This document shows, in pieces, positions 24,340 through 36,215 of a stretch of 64,000 nt of DNA. A program made the translations under genes and the position numbers. The notes beneath the pieces were generated by a model. It saw nothing but the letters and a program-made list of their open reading frames with translations, was not told where the DNA came from and did no database searches. Position 1 is the first letter of the stretch; each line of letters opens with the position of its first letter. The stretch is from Membranipora membranacea (lineage: Eukaryota > Bryozoa > Gymnolaemata > Cheilostomatida > Membraniporidae), in assembly GCA_914767715.1 (NCBI GenBank), contig OU612072.1, positions 16,120,001 through 16,184,000 on the forward strand. The letters are read 5' to 3'.

Positions 24340-25406
24340 TGCAACTGTCAGTGTACGAGGGTTTGCTGTTATAAATGATTCAGATCCTTTGTTGTCCATC
24401 TCAAACAAGAATGAAGTGTAAAGGAGAGGCTAGGGTGAATTTGAGTTATTCGGCTCACAAGTCAAAGTAAAGAGACTATTCCCTATGACCACCTATATCT
24501 GAATAGCTAATTTCACAAAAGCTGACTTTTGAAAAAAAAATCAAAGGGAAAAGCCTTAAAGGTTTAACACTCTGTGTGAAAATCAATAGTAAGAATAAAG
24601 ATAATAATAATAGTACTCACATCGATAATATAGGAGTAGCAGCACCATGAGACCAAAATCTACCTACAATTCATAGTCTGTGAATCTAAAACATGTATAT
24701 CCAGTTAAGGTTAGACTGTGGCGCAAGAGCATTGTCTCAAACTCACCAAGAGAATTCTGTTAGAACAGGATAGATGTCTAACAGGTTATCAGCGGTAACC
24801 TTTCTTTGAACAGCTTGGAGGCACAGTCTCCTGGGTCAGAGAAAGGTCAAGCTCAATATAATCCCCAGGTTAATTACTTTGTGTGGTAGTGGGTACCTGT
24901 TGCGCGTCACTAGAAATTAAAGTTACAGTACTTGCCAGTCAAATTAATGCTGGTAATATATTCAAATTGTCTTATCTTGTTTGGGCGTACAATGAAGATG
25001 CAGCTCCAAATAAAAAACTACAAACATAATATATGTTTGTATTTTTTATTTGAAGTTGCATCCAAACAGCCTGTGGAACAGACGCTAGGCGTGAATGCCC
25101 ACCAGGTAATCCTAATTATGTAGTACTGATGTCATCAGTAGCTGGAGGTAAGGCTACCAGAGGGGCATTCACAGGTGCCATGTCCAGACAGTTTGCGAAA
25201 GCAGATGGTAAAATATCAATACATGACAAAGTGTGGCTGACGCAGTAGTAGATATGGAGAAAGATGAAGCAGCAGATGACTACAAGCAAAATCCAGAAGC
25301 GCTGATTACTCTTCAGAAAAGTCTTATTTTTCCGCCTGGTGTTATCAAACCAGATTCACAGCTGCGTAGTCAGAACCGCCCATCAAAGTCAATATTATTA
25401 TTATAA
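24340..25406 (+). pseudogene. Decayed caspase-like (peptidase C14) gene
   Basis: Three plus-strand pieces resemble a caspase fold in the right order. A possible first-strand piece (VRGFAVIND) lies near 24,345-24,375. From about 25,054 comes a segment with the active-site-like SCIQTACG (candidate Cys codon 25,072-25,074), then NPNYVVLMSSVAGG and GAFTGAMSRQF. After a TAG at 25,246 the frame continues one base out of register with VVDMEKDEAADDY and a small-subunit-like ending TLQKSLIFPPG. The family cleaves proteins after Asp during cell death or inflammation. The stop with frame change and the missing His region mark this copy as broken. Assignment rests on motif likeness only. Confidence 0.45.
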
Positions 25407-25492
25407 ACCAACATATTAATATTGGAAAGTAATCTCAGTGCAGAGTATTACTGGAACCAAATTTAAAGTAGGATGTTGTTGCATACCATGTT

Positions 25493-25544
25493 GGTACCTA
25501 TCTGTGTGTTGCATACCATGTATGCAACACACAGATAGGTACCT
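25493..25544. repeat. Perfect 23-bp palindrome arms with 5-bp loop
   Basis: The arm starting 'ggtacctatctgtgtgttgc' is mirrored exactly by an arm ending 'gcaacacacagataggtacc', around the loop CCATG. An upstream partial direct copy of 'gttgcataccatgt' lies at about 25,478. A transcript would form a strong hairpin. Confidence 0.85.
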
Positions 25545-25549
25545 GATCC

Positions 25550-26480
25550 AATTTGTACTTTGGTGTGGGTCATTGCACAGTCATGGTTGCCATAGTCCTA
25601 ATCTGAGGAGCAGTCAAAAGACTAGATTTATTGTCAAACTTGTCCGCTTGAATTCTTTGCTAATATGATGACGATCTGACTTTAATGTTTGGGCAAACCA
25701 CTAAAACTTTTATGGGTCTGGGCATCAAATGTATCATCTATAATGCGTCTATTTTGATCCGATCTCCCATTTATACTAATTGCCCAAGAATTACTTTGCA
25801 CTAAAATCAGCTATAAAAAATTTCTAATATACATAACTGTCTGCAAGGGGTTATCTTAATTCGTTCCTCACAAATGGCCAGAATGGAGCTCCGCCTCCAA
25901 CGCAAATGGGGGCATTTCCACTCAATCAGGGACCTATTTTAGACATTATGTGTGACCAATTGTCACAATAGAAATGTACTGTTAATAAAATGTTATTATA
26001 TTAGAACATTGAATTCCATATCTGGAATAGCATCATTAGCTTTCTTTTGCAAAACAAAGGGCTTGCAAAAATAGCCAGTCCCTAGTAGCAATCTAGAAAT
26101 GCCCAAATCATTGACACTGTAGGGGTATAATTACTGTTTGCAATTTTGTAAACAAGACAATTTCTCAGGCTAATTATTCATACTACTAGGGACAGCCAAT
26201 CAGATCACAGTCAGATGGGTGCCTGTGTTTAGTGTCCTAACCGTATAACGCTATGATACTATTTCCATTCTATGAGAAGAATCTAATTCAGTGTATTAGA
26301 AGCATCGCAGAAAATCAAGCACAAAATGTTTTGTTCACAATAGCTTAGCATCATAAAATAATGAGAGTTCAAACTGAACTATCTCGTCAGTCAACAATGA
26401 CCTGTTGGCATACAGTTACTTGAAGTCATTTAGATGTTCGTTTCATTATTCCACATGACACTTCTCTTAATGTTATCAAG
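25550..26480. other. Non-coding stretch, nothing recognised
   Basis: No exon, RNA gene or repeat unit recognised between the palindrome and the paralogue's 5' region. Confidence 0.4.
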
Positions 26481-26572
26481 CCCGCAAGTCACAACTTTGA
26501 TTAACTTGGAAGTCTTTTGGCAATAGTCACACTACAGAACAGTTTGATGCGGCCATTATTGTCTTCAAGGAT

Positions 26573-29332
26573 CATGGTAAGAGACATATCAAACCATTTT
26601 GAAGCAGCTTAGGTTTCTCTAATGCTCAAACTTTGTCAAGTAACTGTAAGTAGTATTGTGTTTTCATGATCAAAGACCATATCGAAGAGAATTATTTGTA
26701 GGAGCATCGCTGCATGAAACTCTACTCGCCAGAGATAAGGCAAGTAAAAGAAATAGTTCTAACATATCTCTGGTCGAGATTGATAAGAGCTCGAGAAAAC
26801 ATCTGCATTCAATTTACACGATTAAGATAGAATTAGATTGTTATCCTTTATCAAGGAGGGCAGTTCCACAAAATGCAAGCATAAGAGCTGGAGATGTACA
26901 CTTCATCAAGTTTGAGTATGGATGATGTGGTCTCGTAATCATCCTAATCATTGAGCATTATTCTAGTTAGAGAGAGAGAGATTGTTTTATTGATTGTCAT
27001 CAATGATGAAGCAAAATTATATTGACTGTAAGAAGGCATAATCATTTAGGAGTCTGACACTAAAAGGTATGAAACTGTGTAAAAAACGAGTTGTGCTGCA
27101 CTTAGTTGATAAAAATGTTTTCCTACCTGGAACATAATGATTGTTAAAAATATGGTCTTCATCATTAATAAAATTTACTGCAGTACTAAGAATTTGATCT
27201 GAGATCAGATTAGGAATGTCACAGCTGGTGTTTCCCATGTGTCTACCTGCAATATGAAAATACCATTTTTTTTCATTATCCACAAATTCTCAAAGATGGT
27301 TGACTTGGAGGTATCAATATTTTCAACTTGGTAGTGTACAGCCTATTCCTCAACATTATATACACTCTCACTTTCAGTATTATTAGGATTGTTTAGAGAA
27401 AGATTAAAGTTAACAAGGCAATCATTGATATGTTTTCCAAAATCACTCTTAGTTTTCGACTTATCATCGGCAAACACAACAGGTGAAGAACCGGAAACAC
27501 CAACATCATCATGAATTTGTAATCCTTGATTGAAATGATGATTTATGAATTGTAGGAGCGGACAATATGTATTCTGTTTGCGGCTGGTGTTTATAATGGA
27601 TTAATGTAAGTATCGATGTCATATATAATCCTTTTGCAATGAAATAGGGACATACAGGATCCTGATGCAACTTAAATTTTCGGAGATTAAAATACTTGAG
27701 AAAAGTTTACTCATTCAGCTTAATTTCAAACATAAACTATACTTTTCCATGATGACAGTTAACCTCCGGAGATCAAATTTGCTCTCAGTTTATTGTAGGA
27801 AAAGAATAACTCGTACCTTGGTACACAGATGAAAGTGACAGTATCAATAACTTTGTAGAAACGTTTCATTGTAATTTTAAAAATAAAACTTGCATCAGAA
27901 TATTATTCCATCCCTATTTTGTATGTTAGATTATCCCCTGAAAATGAGATTAAACCGTATGCTATAACTGAATCCAATCGCAATTAAAACCACAGATGGG
28001 ATAACTACATCCTTAATAGCAGGATCAGCACTGTCAAGTGGATATCTGAACGGGATAGGAGCAAACACCAGGTTTGATCATATCTACGGTTTCATGCAGC
28101 TGTCTCCTGATGAGGTTCTCCTAGTTGATTCGTTCAACCATTGTCTGAGATCTGTCGATCGAGCGACAAACCGGACATCCCTATACAGGGAATTGTACAT
28201 CAGGAGATGACACAGATGGAACAGACGGATTATTTAGCTATCCCACATCAGTTTTACTTGATATTAAGAATCCCGATCGTCTCATCATTGCTGAATGCTG
28301 GGGTTTGAGATCGTTGAACCATGTTACAAAAAGCTTTTCTGCCATTTGGCGATTGGGAGGATACATTTATAGTGCATTCCAAGAGAAAAGTACCAGAAAT
28401 AGTTATATAGCTGCCCTCAACCTGGTTGGTTATTACAGCTTTGATAGTAACACTTTGACAACACTAAGTGCTGATGGTGATTATTGGAATGTCAAGTTTT
28501 TAGATGAACACACCCTCCTTCTGTCTGAGCGCAATAAAAAACTAAAAGCCCTCGACCTTAAAATAAACACAACCTCATACATCTGCTCCGGAGTCCAAGG
28601 GCATGTGAGCGGTAACTTAACCTCCTGCAGACTATATTATCCGCTGGCACTGCTTGTCCTCAACAATACTCTCTATATCGAGGAATACCAGCGAATACGA
28701 AAAGTCCAGGGTAAATACATTGAAGGTGTCAAGTTTTAACCTGTTGATATCCCTTGCTAAATTTGATACAAATTAATCAAAACCTATATCAAAATTGACT
28801 CATCTGATATTGAACCACATCAATATATTAATATCATTCGATACTAGTTTATGGTTGACATCAGCTGAATTACCCACATTTTGCCCGTCTGTCACAGAAC
28901 CTTTCAAGCTACGATCACACATATGATTCCTTCAGGCATAATGCCTGACCGTTTTTATTCTATGATATAAGCTACCATCAGATCAAAACTTCAAATACTT
29001 TTGTTTCAATAGCGTTATCAGCCTTCCTTGATCTAACATAGAGATACCTTGACAGCTAGAATTTGAATAGTTCGGCTATTCTATTAGTCAACGGCCATTA
29101 TCTATTTGTAAATGGTCTTTTCAAGTTGAGCAACATCAAGGTCTGGAATTGAAAAGTTTACACTCCAAAAACATTTTACAAGAGGTTAGCAAGTTGTATA
29201 TCATACCATGACGTTACTCGTTGTAGGAGATATTTCTAAGATCTCCATAACAACATACCTTTTGTTCCTATTACAGAATCTCTTGCCACGACATCAACTT
29301 TTGAGGCTCAGACAACCAGTACTAGTTCATTG
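26573..29332 (+). pseudogene. Broken paralogue of the NHL receptor
   Basis: The paralogue points away from the gene at 18.8-24 kb. Its 5' region (about 26,480-26,610) matches that gene's first-exon region and keeps ATG|GTAAG at 26,573. An NHL exon is recognisable from about 27,990 to 28,710 (IKTTDG, HCLRSVDRATNRTS, then NPDRLIIAE, GYYSFDSNTLTTL, LLVLNNTLYIEEYQRIR). It ends in a donor at 28,711 at the same place and phase as the intact gene. The stalk exon follows in frame (29,277-29,332; ESLATTSTFEAQTTSTSSL). Relative to the intact copy, two bases are missing near 28,180, shifting the frame after RTS, and a TAA interrupts the start of the NHL exon. I found no signal-peptide, membrane or tail exon, so no functional receptor is expected. 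Confidence 0.7.
26960..27283 (-). mobile_element. 3' end of a non-LTR retrotransposon (LINE) fragment
   Basis: The minus strand encodes the phrase TTRFLHSFIPFSVRLLND shortly before a stop. R-x-x-x-S-F-I-P-x-x-x-x-x-x-N is the usual C-terminal ending of LINE reverse-transcriptase proteins. The sequence after the stop ends in an AATAAAAC-like stretch and a (CT)n run (plus 'agagagagagag' at about 26,971). It is a 5'-truncated insertion lying inside the receptor paralogue. A further open minus-strand stretch at about 27,350-27,580 encodes a polar segment (DDKSKTKSDFGKHINDCLVN) of unknown origin. Confidence 0.6.
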
Positions 29333-31040
29333 GTTAGTTCATTAGTTCATTGGTATGACTTAGTGTTCTTTCGGTTAGGTCGGTTGTTGTCAAGCTAAGT
29401 ATATCACTGTCTGAGATGCCATAAATACTTCATTCCCTTACCCTGAAATAGTTTTTTATGTACTTAGCAGAGCAAAACCACCATGCATTTATCAACAACT
29501 GTAACATAAACGCTGAAACCTCTGTGCATCAAACGTATCAACAGCTGGTTCCATGTAATTCAAAGAGAAATGATCAGCATGCATAGATCCACATAGATGA
29601 CAACATTTAGAGTCTACTCAAAAACCAAAGCATGTTACAGTCAGGCAGTTACTTACTTACGATAAAGTTGTGTCAGCTTTGCATGGTAGAAAATTCAATG
29701 CACTTCTTGGTATGAATGATTGATAGTGGAAAAGTGTTCCTCCCATAAGGGAAGGTAACTCTTATTCTTTGCATTATGATGTCACAGTGACCAGAATTTG
29801 CAATAAAAGAATCGAGCACTTCCTGTGTTTAATGGTGATGCAGATAATGAGCACACTGATTTCGAGATTACACTATTAACATGGGTATCTCTGATCGATA
29901 GAGCTTCTATCGTAAATATTTGGGCACCTACTTTCGGCTATAGGAAAGGACAACTTTGACTCTGTCAAACAGGCATGATCGAAACAGAGTTACCTAGCTC
30001 TGCATTATTAGCAGACGAGGGTGTGGCTAAAATACCACTCATTGTTTACATAGCAAATCATAGTAAACAAAGTAAATTCCATTAGTAGTGATCAGTTGAA
30101 GAATTTTGTGGATGAAGGAACAATGCCAGACTTTACACATTCAGATTGAGAATATGGTCAGTATTTTACTACATGAGGGTTATTAATACATTTTTATAAC
30201 ATTTTAGTCGAGTTGATTGTGCAGAAAGGGGCTCACACCACCTCAACCCCACTAAGGAGTTATCTAACTGTACTGGGTCAAGGATTGATAGGGGGATGGG
30301 AAAGTGGTATATATAAAGCTTAAATTCATTTGACTGAATGAAGTTTTCTGCATGGGTATGTAAAATAGACTCCCCCAACTCACCTAAGTGCCACTCACAT
30401 TATTATACCACTTTTATATACTTTTCATGTGGATTCAAACTCATATAAAAACAATGGGCAGTATAAATTTGGAGTTATCTGCTCTCAATTTGCTAAAATA
30501 ATTCATTTGACTTTTTACCTGCAAGCTTTTTTTTGGGACTATGATCACCAATGGAGATTATTCAGAAATGCAGAAATTCTCAACTACATAGGAAAATAAT
30601 TTTAATCTTGGCATTGCTTAGTTAATTTTTACCATCAATCATTGTCATCACTCTTATTCAATGCCGAGATTATTCAAGATTGACAAATAATAAATGTTAC
30701 AAGGGTGAGTAGTACAGATCATGAATAAATTAGAAATTGCCTTCCCCTGGTTAACTCTTGATGGAGTATAGTAGTATCTTGCATCTAGCCCCCCCCCCCC
30801 CCCTCTTTAAGTTGTAGTCGTTTACAGACTCTGTGTTGCTTGTTGAGATGTGATTGCTGTTACAAGAAATTGTACTAGATGGCAGAGTGAAAAGAGTTGC
30901 GTAGCTCTAGCTTCATGCTTGACTAGAGAGACCTGTTTTTGCAACACTACTAGTACTGAGTTGTTCAGGCTATCTGGTGTCCAGGATGACTCTTCCAAGA
31001 TATAGCTTGTAGTTGAAGTATTTTTAAACAAACTACATGC
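29333..31040. other. Non-coding stretch with a C homopolymer
   Basis: No exon recognised. I looked for the receptor family's membrane exon here and did not find it. A run of about 17 C residues lies at 30,786-30,803. Confidence 0.4.
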
Positions 31041-31048
31041 ATTTACAG

Positions 31049-33092
31049 TGAACAGTATAGCTGTCAGGGAATTCGGGATTGAAAGGCTGGTACAGTACCA
31101 GGAGGAGGCTATTGCCTCCCTTGTGCAAGAAAAGAAAGATACGTTAGTTAAAGTTCCTACCGGGAAAGGAAAGTCGCTGATTTTCTGGGTATGGTTGTAT
31201 TATAGAGCTTAGTAGTATTTTGCGAAATAAGTGTTTGCAAGACAATTTGTTTTTACGTGCCTAGTGTGTCCATCCATCAAGGGCCACGTTTTATGCATAT
31301 AATGAGGTCTTTGCTCAGGTACATCGATGGTGTTGCAAAAGCGTTTGTTGGTATGTATCGGTGTTATTGTATGCAGGGAGGAATGTTTCGTATGATATGT
31401 TTTGGATGTATGTTATGATAAAACTTTTCGAGTTGTTGTAGCTGCTGCCGTTTCTCATCAACTTGCCAATCGTGGTTGTAGTGCCAACCAACGCACTCAT
31501 CGTTGATCAGGTGCAGAAATTGAAAGAGAAGGGAGTATGTGTTGTTGCCAACAAAGACATAGCAACAGGTATTCCTACAGTGCTCAGCGTCGTCGCTTTA
31601 CTCCCTAATGCTAAGACTGCAAGTTTTACCTTAAAGTTTAACACAGAAGCTATATATGTACTCTGATGCGATCAGAGATGGTTGAAAATCTCAATTTTCT
31701 CTCCCCTAGAGTGTCAGGGAAGACCTCGGTTTTACTTTACCCTACCTGAATGACCTAGGAATAGTTGTCGTCGGTGAATGCCATCTTGTTTTTGATTGGT
31801 AATAAGCACGCGTATTCTGTTCTCTTCGATCTCTCTTACTATCGCTTTGGTTTGTTGTTTTGGTATTGTAGATGTGAAACTGGTGTGAGTTGATGAGCTT
31901 GCTTGACGTACCTTGCCTAAATTAGTACACTTTATGTTAGGGGAACGACATTTAGAAAATCATTCGGCTGTCTTGGAGCTACCATTTGTAGAATGGCCTA
32001 CTGCACTCCATCAGTACTCGGGCTGAGCGCAACACTTAATGAGGAAACCCTAAAGAATGTCTCTAAACAACTAATGCTCAACTCCCCACATATCATCACC
32101 ATACCTCCAAATTTCTCTAAATTTTGTTCCATAAAGAACTTAAACTAACTGTAACAGAAAACTCGCTGCGTAAAATACTTTTACCCGTTGCTGTATAAAT
32201 TAATCTAGATTTATTTGAGTTTCCAAAAACTGTAATATATGCTGGACACTCAGTTATCACCCCAATATCGTATTTCTTTCACCACTTCTTGGGGCCTGCT
32301 CTTTTTGGGTATGAGATGGCCGAGCAAAAGAATCGTGTTGTGTTCCAGTTTCATGGGCAAGCACCTGCCAAACTTCAAGAGGCAATAATCAACTAGTTCA
32401 GATTGGAACGAGGCAGGTTGGTATAGCCTAATGGTGTGTAAACTGTCCAAGTTTGACGATTTAGATTCATACTCACCTCATGACTTCAATTTTGGTGAAT
32501 TTGATCACACTCCTAGCTGACATATGAAGCTTACTTGCTTTTCTCGTTCAATATGTAATCTGACCTATTCCTACATATTTCTCATAACTCAGCTCATGTA
32601 TCAATCATTGAAAAAAATCTGTTCTTATTCAATTTTGAAGGCATAGAGTTGTTATTGCTAGTTCTGATTTTGTACTTGGAGCGGATGCACCAGATATTCG
32701 CCAGATTGTGTTTGTATCACCTCCAAAGTCAACTGCTGACCTTGTTCAGCAGATCGGAAGAGGCGGCCGGGATGGAAATCCGTGTGAAATATATTTGTTT
32801 TACAATAACATGGAGATGGGCAAATGTCAAGAGAAACTCAAAGAATTGCTGCAAAAACCATGTTTGAGAGTTAGTGTCTGTACAAAACCTTTTTACAAAA
32901 ATTGCTTTAGAATAAAAAACCAGAATACAATCCAAATTCGAATGTCCTTGCTTTAAATGACGGTGCTGTGACTTATCTCTAATGGTGATATTTGTTTCCT
33001 TAGGCACAGCTATATAAACAATACGGGCAAGCAACAGCAGATGACAGAGAGGGTATTGAGCGATGCTGTAATCTCTGCTCCCTGTCCCACGA
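31049..33092 (+). pseudogene. Decayed RecQ-like DNA helicase
   Basis: Helicase motifs appear in order on the plus strand in exon-like blocks. These are: Walker A (VPTGKGKS, 31,049-31,188); motif Ia-like VVVVPTNALIVDQVQKLKEKG (31,442 on); motif II as VVGECH instead of DEAH (31,710-31,798); FRKSFGCLGAT and LGLSATL, motif III (from 31,941); FPKTVIYAGHS (about 32,222); motifs V/VI with TADLVQQIGRGGRDGNPCEI (about 32,640-32,870); and a RecQ-type zinc ligand cluster RCCNLC (33,004-33,092). RecQ enzymes unwind DNA 3' to 5' using ATP. Here motif II has lost its Asp, a TAG interrupts at 32,394 (after QEAIIN), and frame breaks occur near 31,640 and 32,140. The copy is therefore dead. Several block edges keep good splice sites and phase (31,188/31,442 and 31,798/31,941), so it descends from an intron-containing gene. 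Confidence 0.7.
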
Positions 33093-33209
33093 GGTGAGAA
33101 TTCTTACTGTGTTAATGCCCTGTAAATATAAAAAAGGAAATGCTGGTCACCTGATATTACAAAAGACAAAACAGAGCATTTTACAAAATACTCTAGCAAA
33201 TGTGAAACA

Positions 33210-33316
33210 GAAACTTATTTATTTATTTATTTATTTATTGAGGTTTTCTAAAAGTTCATAATTAAAGCAAATTAAAAATAACTTGTGGACCTCACACACA
33301 TTAACATAGATATTGA
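33210..33316 (-). repeat. Dispersed repeat with (ATTT)n tail
   Basis: 'ttgaggttttctaaaagtt', 'ataattaaagcaaattaaaa' and 'gacctcacacacattaacat' also occur at about 45,450-45,535 and, inverted, at about 61,140-61,235. Each copy has an ATTT/AAAT microsatellite at the same end. On the minus strand this looks like the 3' end and tail of a LINE or SINE. It is non-coding, and its parent element is not in the window. Confidence 0.7.
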
Positions 33317-34019
33317 CTTACTGTGTTCAGGTCATTATTTGGAGCCATTGCTATTTATGTATGCGCCATGCATTGTATATGTAAAACAAAATTTACTGGG
33401 TGCTGTCTGACAATGGTTTTCATAAAAAGAGTTTCCTTCACTTGCAGGAGTGACTTGATTCTACATACCTGACCTACGGAAGTCCTGCTGGTTCGCTACA
33501 AGATCTTTCACCCTGTTCATAAGGATAGCTCCTGACTCTGCGTGAAAGGTCGATACATTGACCGGGCAAGTTCTTGGTTTGAAGCTCCAGGGGTTGAGCC
33601 TCTTTATCATTGTTGCAGCCTTTCTCAGATCATCAGTAGTACTTTTCTTTTTTTTTGTGATTTTTCTTTCTCCTGCTATCCACAAGCTGTTCCTTCAGCT
33701 GCCCCATAGCTGCAGCACATCCGGTAATAATGCAACCTTGAAAATTGTTTGGTTATTTTGTTTCATAATTATTCAGTCAACATTTTAGAGCAGCTTGGGA
33801 GACAGTTGGGTAAAAAACAGTAACGTCCGTTATTTATGCTCACCCATATCTAGTGATCACGATGGGTTTTCAAGTATACAGCCACAAACAGCTGTGGTTT
33901 TCAGGCTAATATCAGGTTCAAGCTACAACTTTTCCCAAACACATTGTTGAGAGACAAAATAATAAATTTCAGTCATCACCACAAAAACTGATCTACTTCT
34001 CACTACCATACCAGTCAAG
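33317..34019. other. Non-coding stretch, nothing recognised
   Basis: Between the helicase remnant and the hAT gene. It should hold the left end of the hAT element, but I could not find matching terminal repeats. Confidence 0.4.
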
Positions 34020-36215
34020 ATGAGTCAGCCTCAACCTCAAAAGAGGAAAAAAAGTGGAGTGTGGGATTATTTCTCTGTGGTAAATGTAACTGAAGATGCT
34101 TCAAAGAAACAGAATGTAGGCAAAGTAAAGTGTGGCACTTGCCACTCTGAATTGAGTTACTTACAGGGATCAACTACATCAATGAAGTTCCACCTGAAAA
34201 GGATTCATGACATTACAATCATATCAACAACTCATAAAGCCAGTTCCAGCTCGTCTGATGGTGCAAGAAAGCAGCCTAAGCTCAGTGAATTTATGGCAAC
34301 TAAAGCCATGATGAGTAGTGAATCTCCCAAAGCCAAACGCCTAACAAACAGCATTGTAAAGATGATATGCCTTGACCTGCAGCCCCTCTCTATGGTTGAG
34401 GACAGCGGATTCAGATCCCTGATGAGCGAGGCTGAACCCCGATTTGTCATACCCGCTCGAAAAAGTTTGCGGAACAACATAATTCATACATTGTATGCAT
34501 CTGCTACAGCCAAGGTGAAGGACAATATCGCAGAGCACAAACAGAAATATGGTACAAATGCCTTGTATAGCATCACAACAGATGGTTGGACGAGTAACAA
34601 TACTGCAAGCTATATAGCATACACCCTCCATATCATTGAGAATTTTAAGCTGGTGAGTTACGTTATCAGCCTAGCCTCGCTGAGTTCAAAGCACACGGCG
34701 CAAAACGTGCGCGCCCACTTATTTGAGACTTTGCAAAGCTGGGATATCCTTCCTGGCGCTGATGTTGATGCTGCTGGGGATCAGAGTGGTGGAGAGGACA
34801 ATAATATTCTAAACGGTGAGTTTGCTTGGCAATCATAGCAGAACAATGTAGACCTATAATACATCATTATTATTATTATTGATATTGGGTTTTTCGATTA
34901 TCACCTAAATCAGATTACGGTCCGCCTTCCATAGGTCTATTTGGATAAACATAGCAATGACGTGTTGAGTTTGTTGTATGTCATAAAATAAAATTGAGTT
35001 TGGTAGGCATATCATGCTGTGCTAATGCAGTCAATTTCAGTCATCAATCAGGCCCTTCACTTCAATGAAGTTAACAGATTTCCTGATTTTTGTTTTTTAG
35101 CTGGTGATGATGATGATGCAGCTGTTGGCACAGCGTTGATATCTGATGGTGAGATACCCATGCCTGAAGTCATGTCGACTTATCATAAGATGGTTGTAGT
35201 GACATCCGACAATGCTGCCAATGTCACAAAGGCTATCACGGATAGCTCTATGGCCATTGTGAGATGCTTCGCACACACTGTAAACCTCAGCGTGCAGAAG
35301 TTTGTAAAGGTTATAGATGAACAACTACGACACGTACACGCAATCGTGCGCTACTTTCATAACAGCCCAGGAGCTACAGCCGCCCTCAAGGTGAATTAAA
35401 TTAAGATTTGTCCAATGGGATTTACCAAAACTGCTCTCACAAACGCCAATGTAAATGTTTAGGTATGTTGCTCCCTGGATAGCATAACTTTGCAGAAGTA
35501 AATTGTCATCTTTACACGGGGAAGCCATATGAGTGTAACTAGGAAGTAAATTTGGGTTATCCGCCAACTGATAACTACTTTTGTCGTAGTCATAGGCTTC
35601 AACTCGTCCCCTTAGGCCATCAACATCTTCTGTTCTCTCTTCACCAATCTTCAGGCAAACAAAGATAACCTGGACAGCCTCAAGCTCGTCATCGATGTAA
35701 GCACAAGGTGGAATAGCTCATATGACATCAATGACAATGACAATGACGGCGATGACAGTCCTCAAAGTATTCAAAGACGTCACCACCATGATGTCAAGCC
35801 AGACGACAGCCACCGCCTCATTGGTGAAGCCCCTACTATATCAACTCATGCAGATTAGCAAGCCAATGGAAGGTGATGAGCGGGCTATTCATCAAGCAAA
35901 CGTCACACTTTATCACGATTTGGAGTAATGATGGAGGGGCTGCAGTAGAAGTCCAGCGTTACATTGCCGAAAAACCATGTGCAATGGCTGAAGATCCTTT
36001 CAATTGGTAGAAGGAGAGGACCCATGACTATTCCCTGCTCAATCTGTATGCATTGCCACATGTGGCTATACAGGGCACATCAGTCGCATCTGAACGTGTA
36101 TTTAGTAGTGCCGGTGATGTATCACCAAGAAAAGAAATCGTCTAGAGCCTGATATTGTAAATATGATCATGTTTCTGAACCGTAATGGCTCGGTGCTGCC
36201 AGAGTTCTCTGTATA
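34020..36215 (+). pseudogene. hAT-family transposase with BED finger, decayed
   Basis: Exon 1 (34,020-34,815) starts with ATG and encodes a BED zinc finger (VWDYFSVV, then KCGTCHSELSYLQG and MKFHLKRIH). The RNase H-like core follows, with the first catalytic Asp in SITTDGWTSNN. Exon 2 (35,101-35,390) carries VVTSDNAANV (second Asp) and RCFAHTVNLSVQKF. Exon 3 (from 35,655) begins ANKDNLDSLKLVIDVSTRWN. These three exons join in frame. After that the gene is broken: sequence is lost or out of frame around 35,730-35,940, a TAG replaces the second W of the hAT 'NWW' motif at about 36,009, and one base is missing inside the C-terminal dimerisation region after SERVFSSAGDV. Terminal repeats and an 8-bp target duplication were not found. 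It is a fossil DNA transposon of the hAT superfamily (ZBED-like). Confidence 0.82.

Noticed and set aside
30786-30803. Run of about 17 C residues
   Set aside because: A simple homopolymer, possibly mis-sized by sequencing; no element or structure around it.
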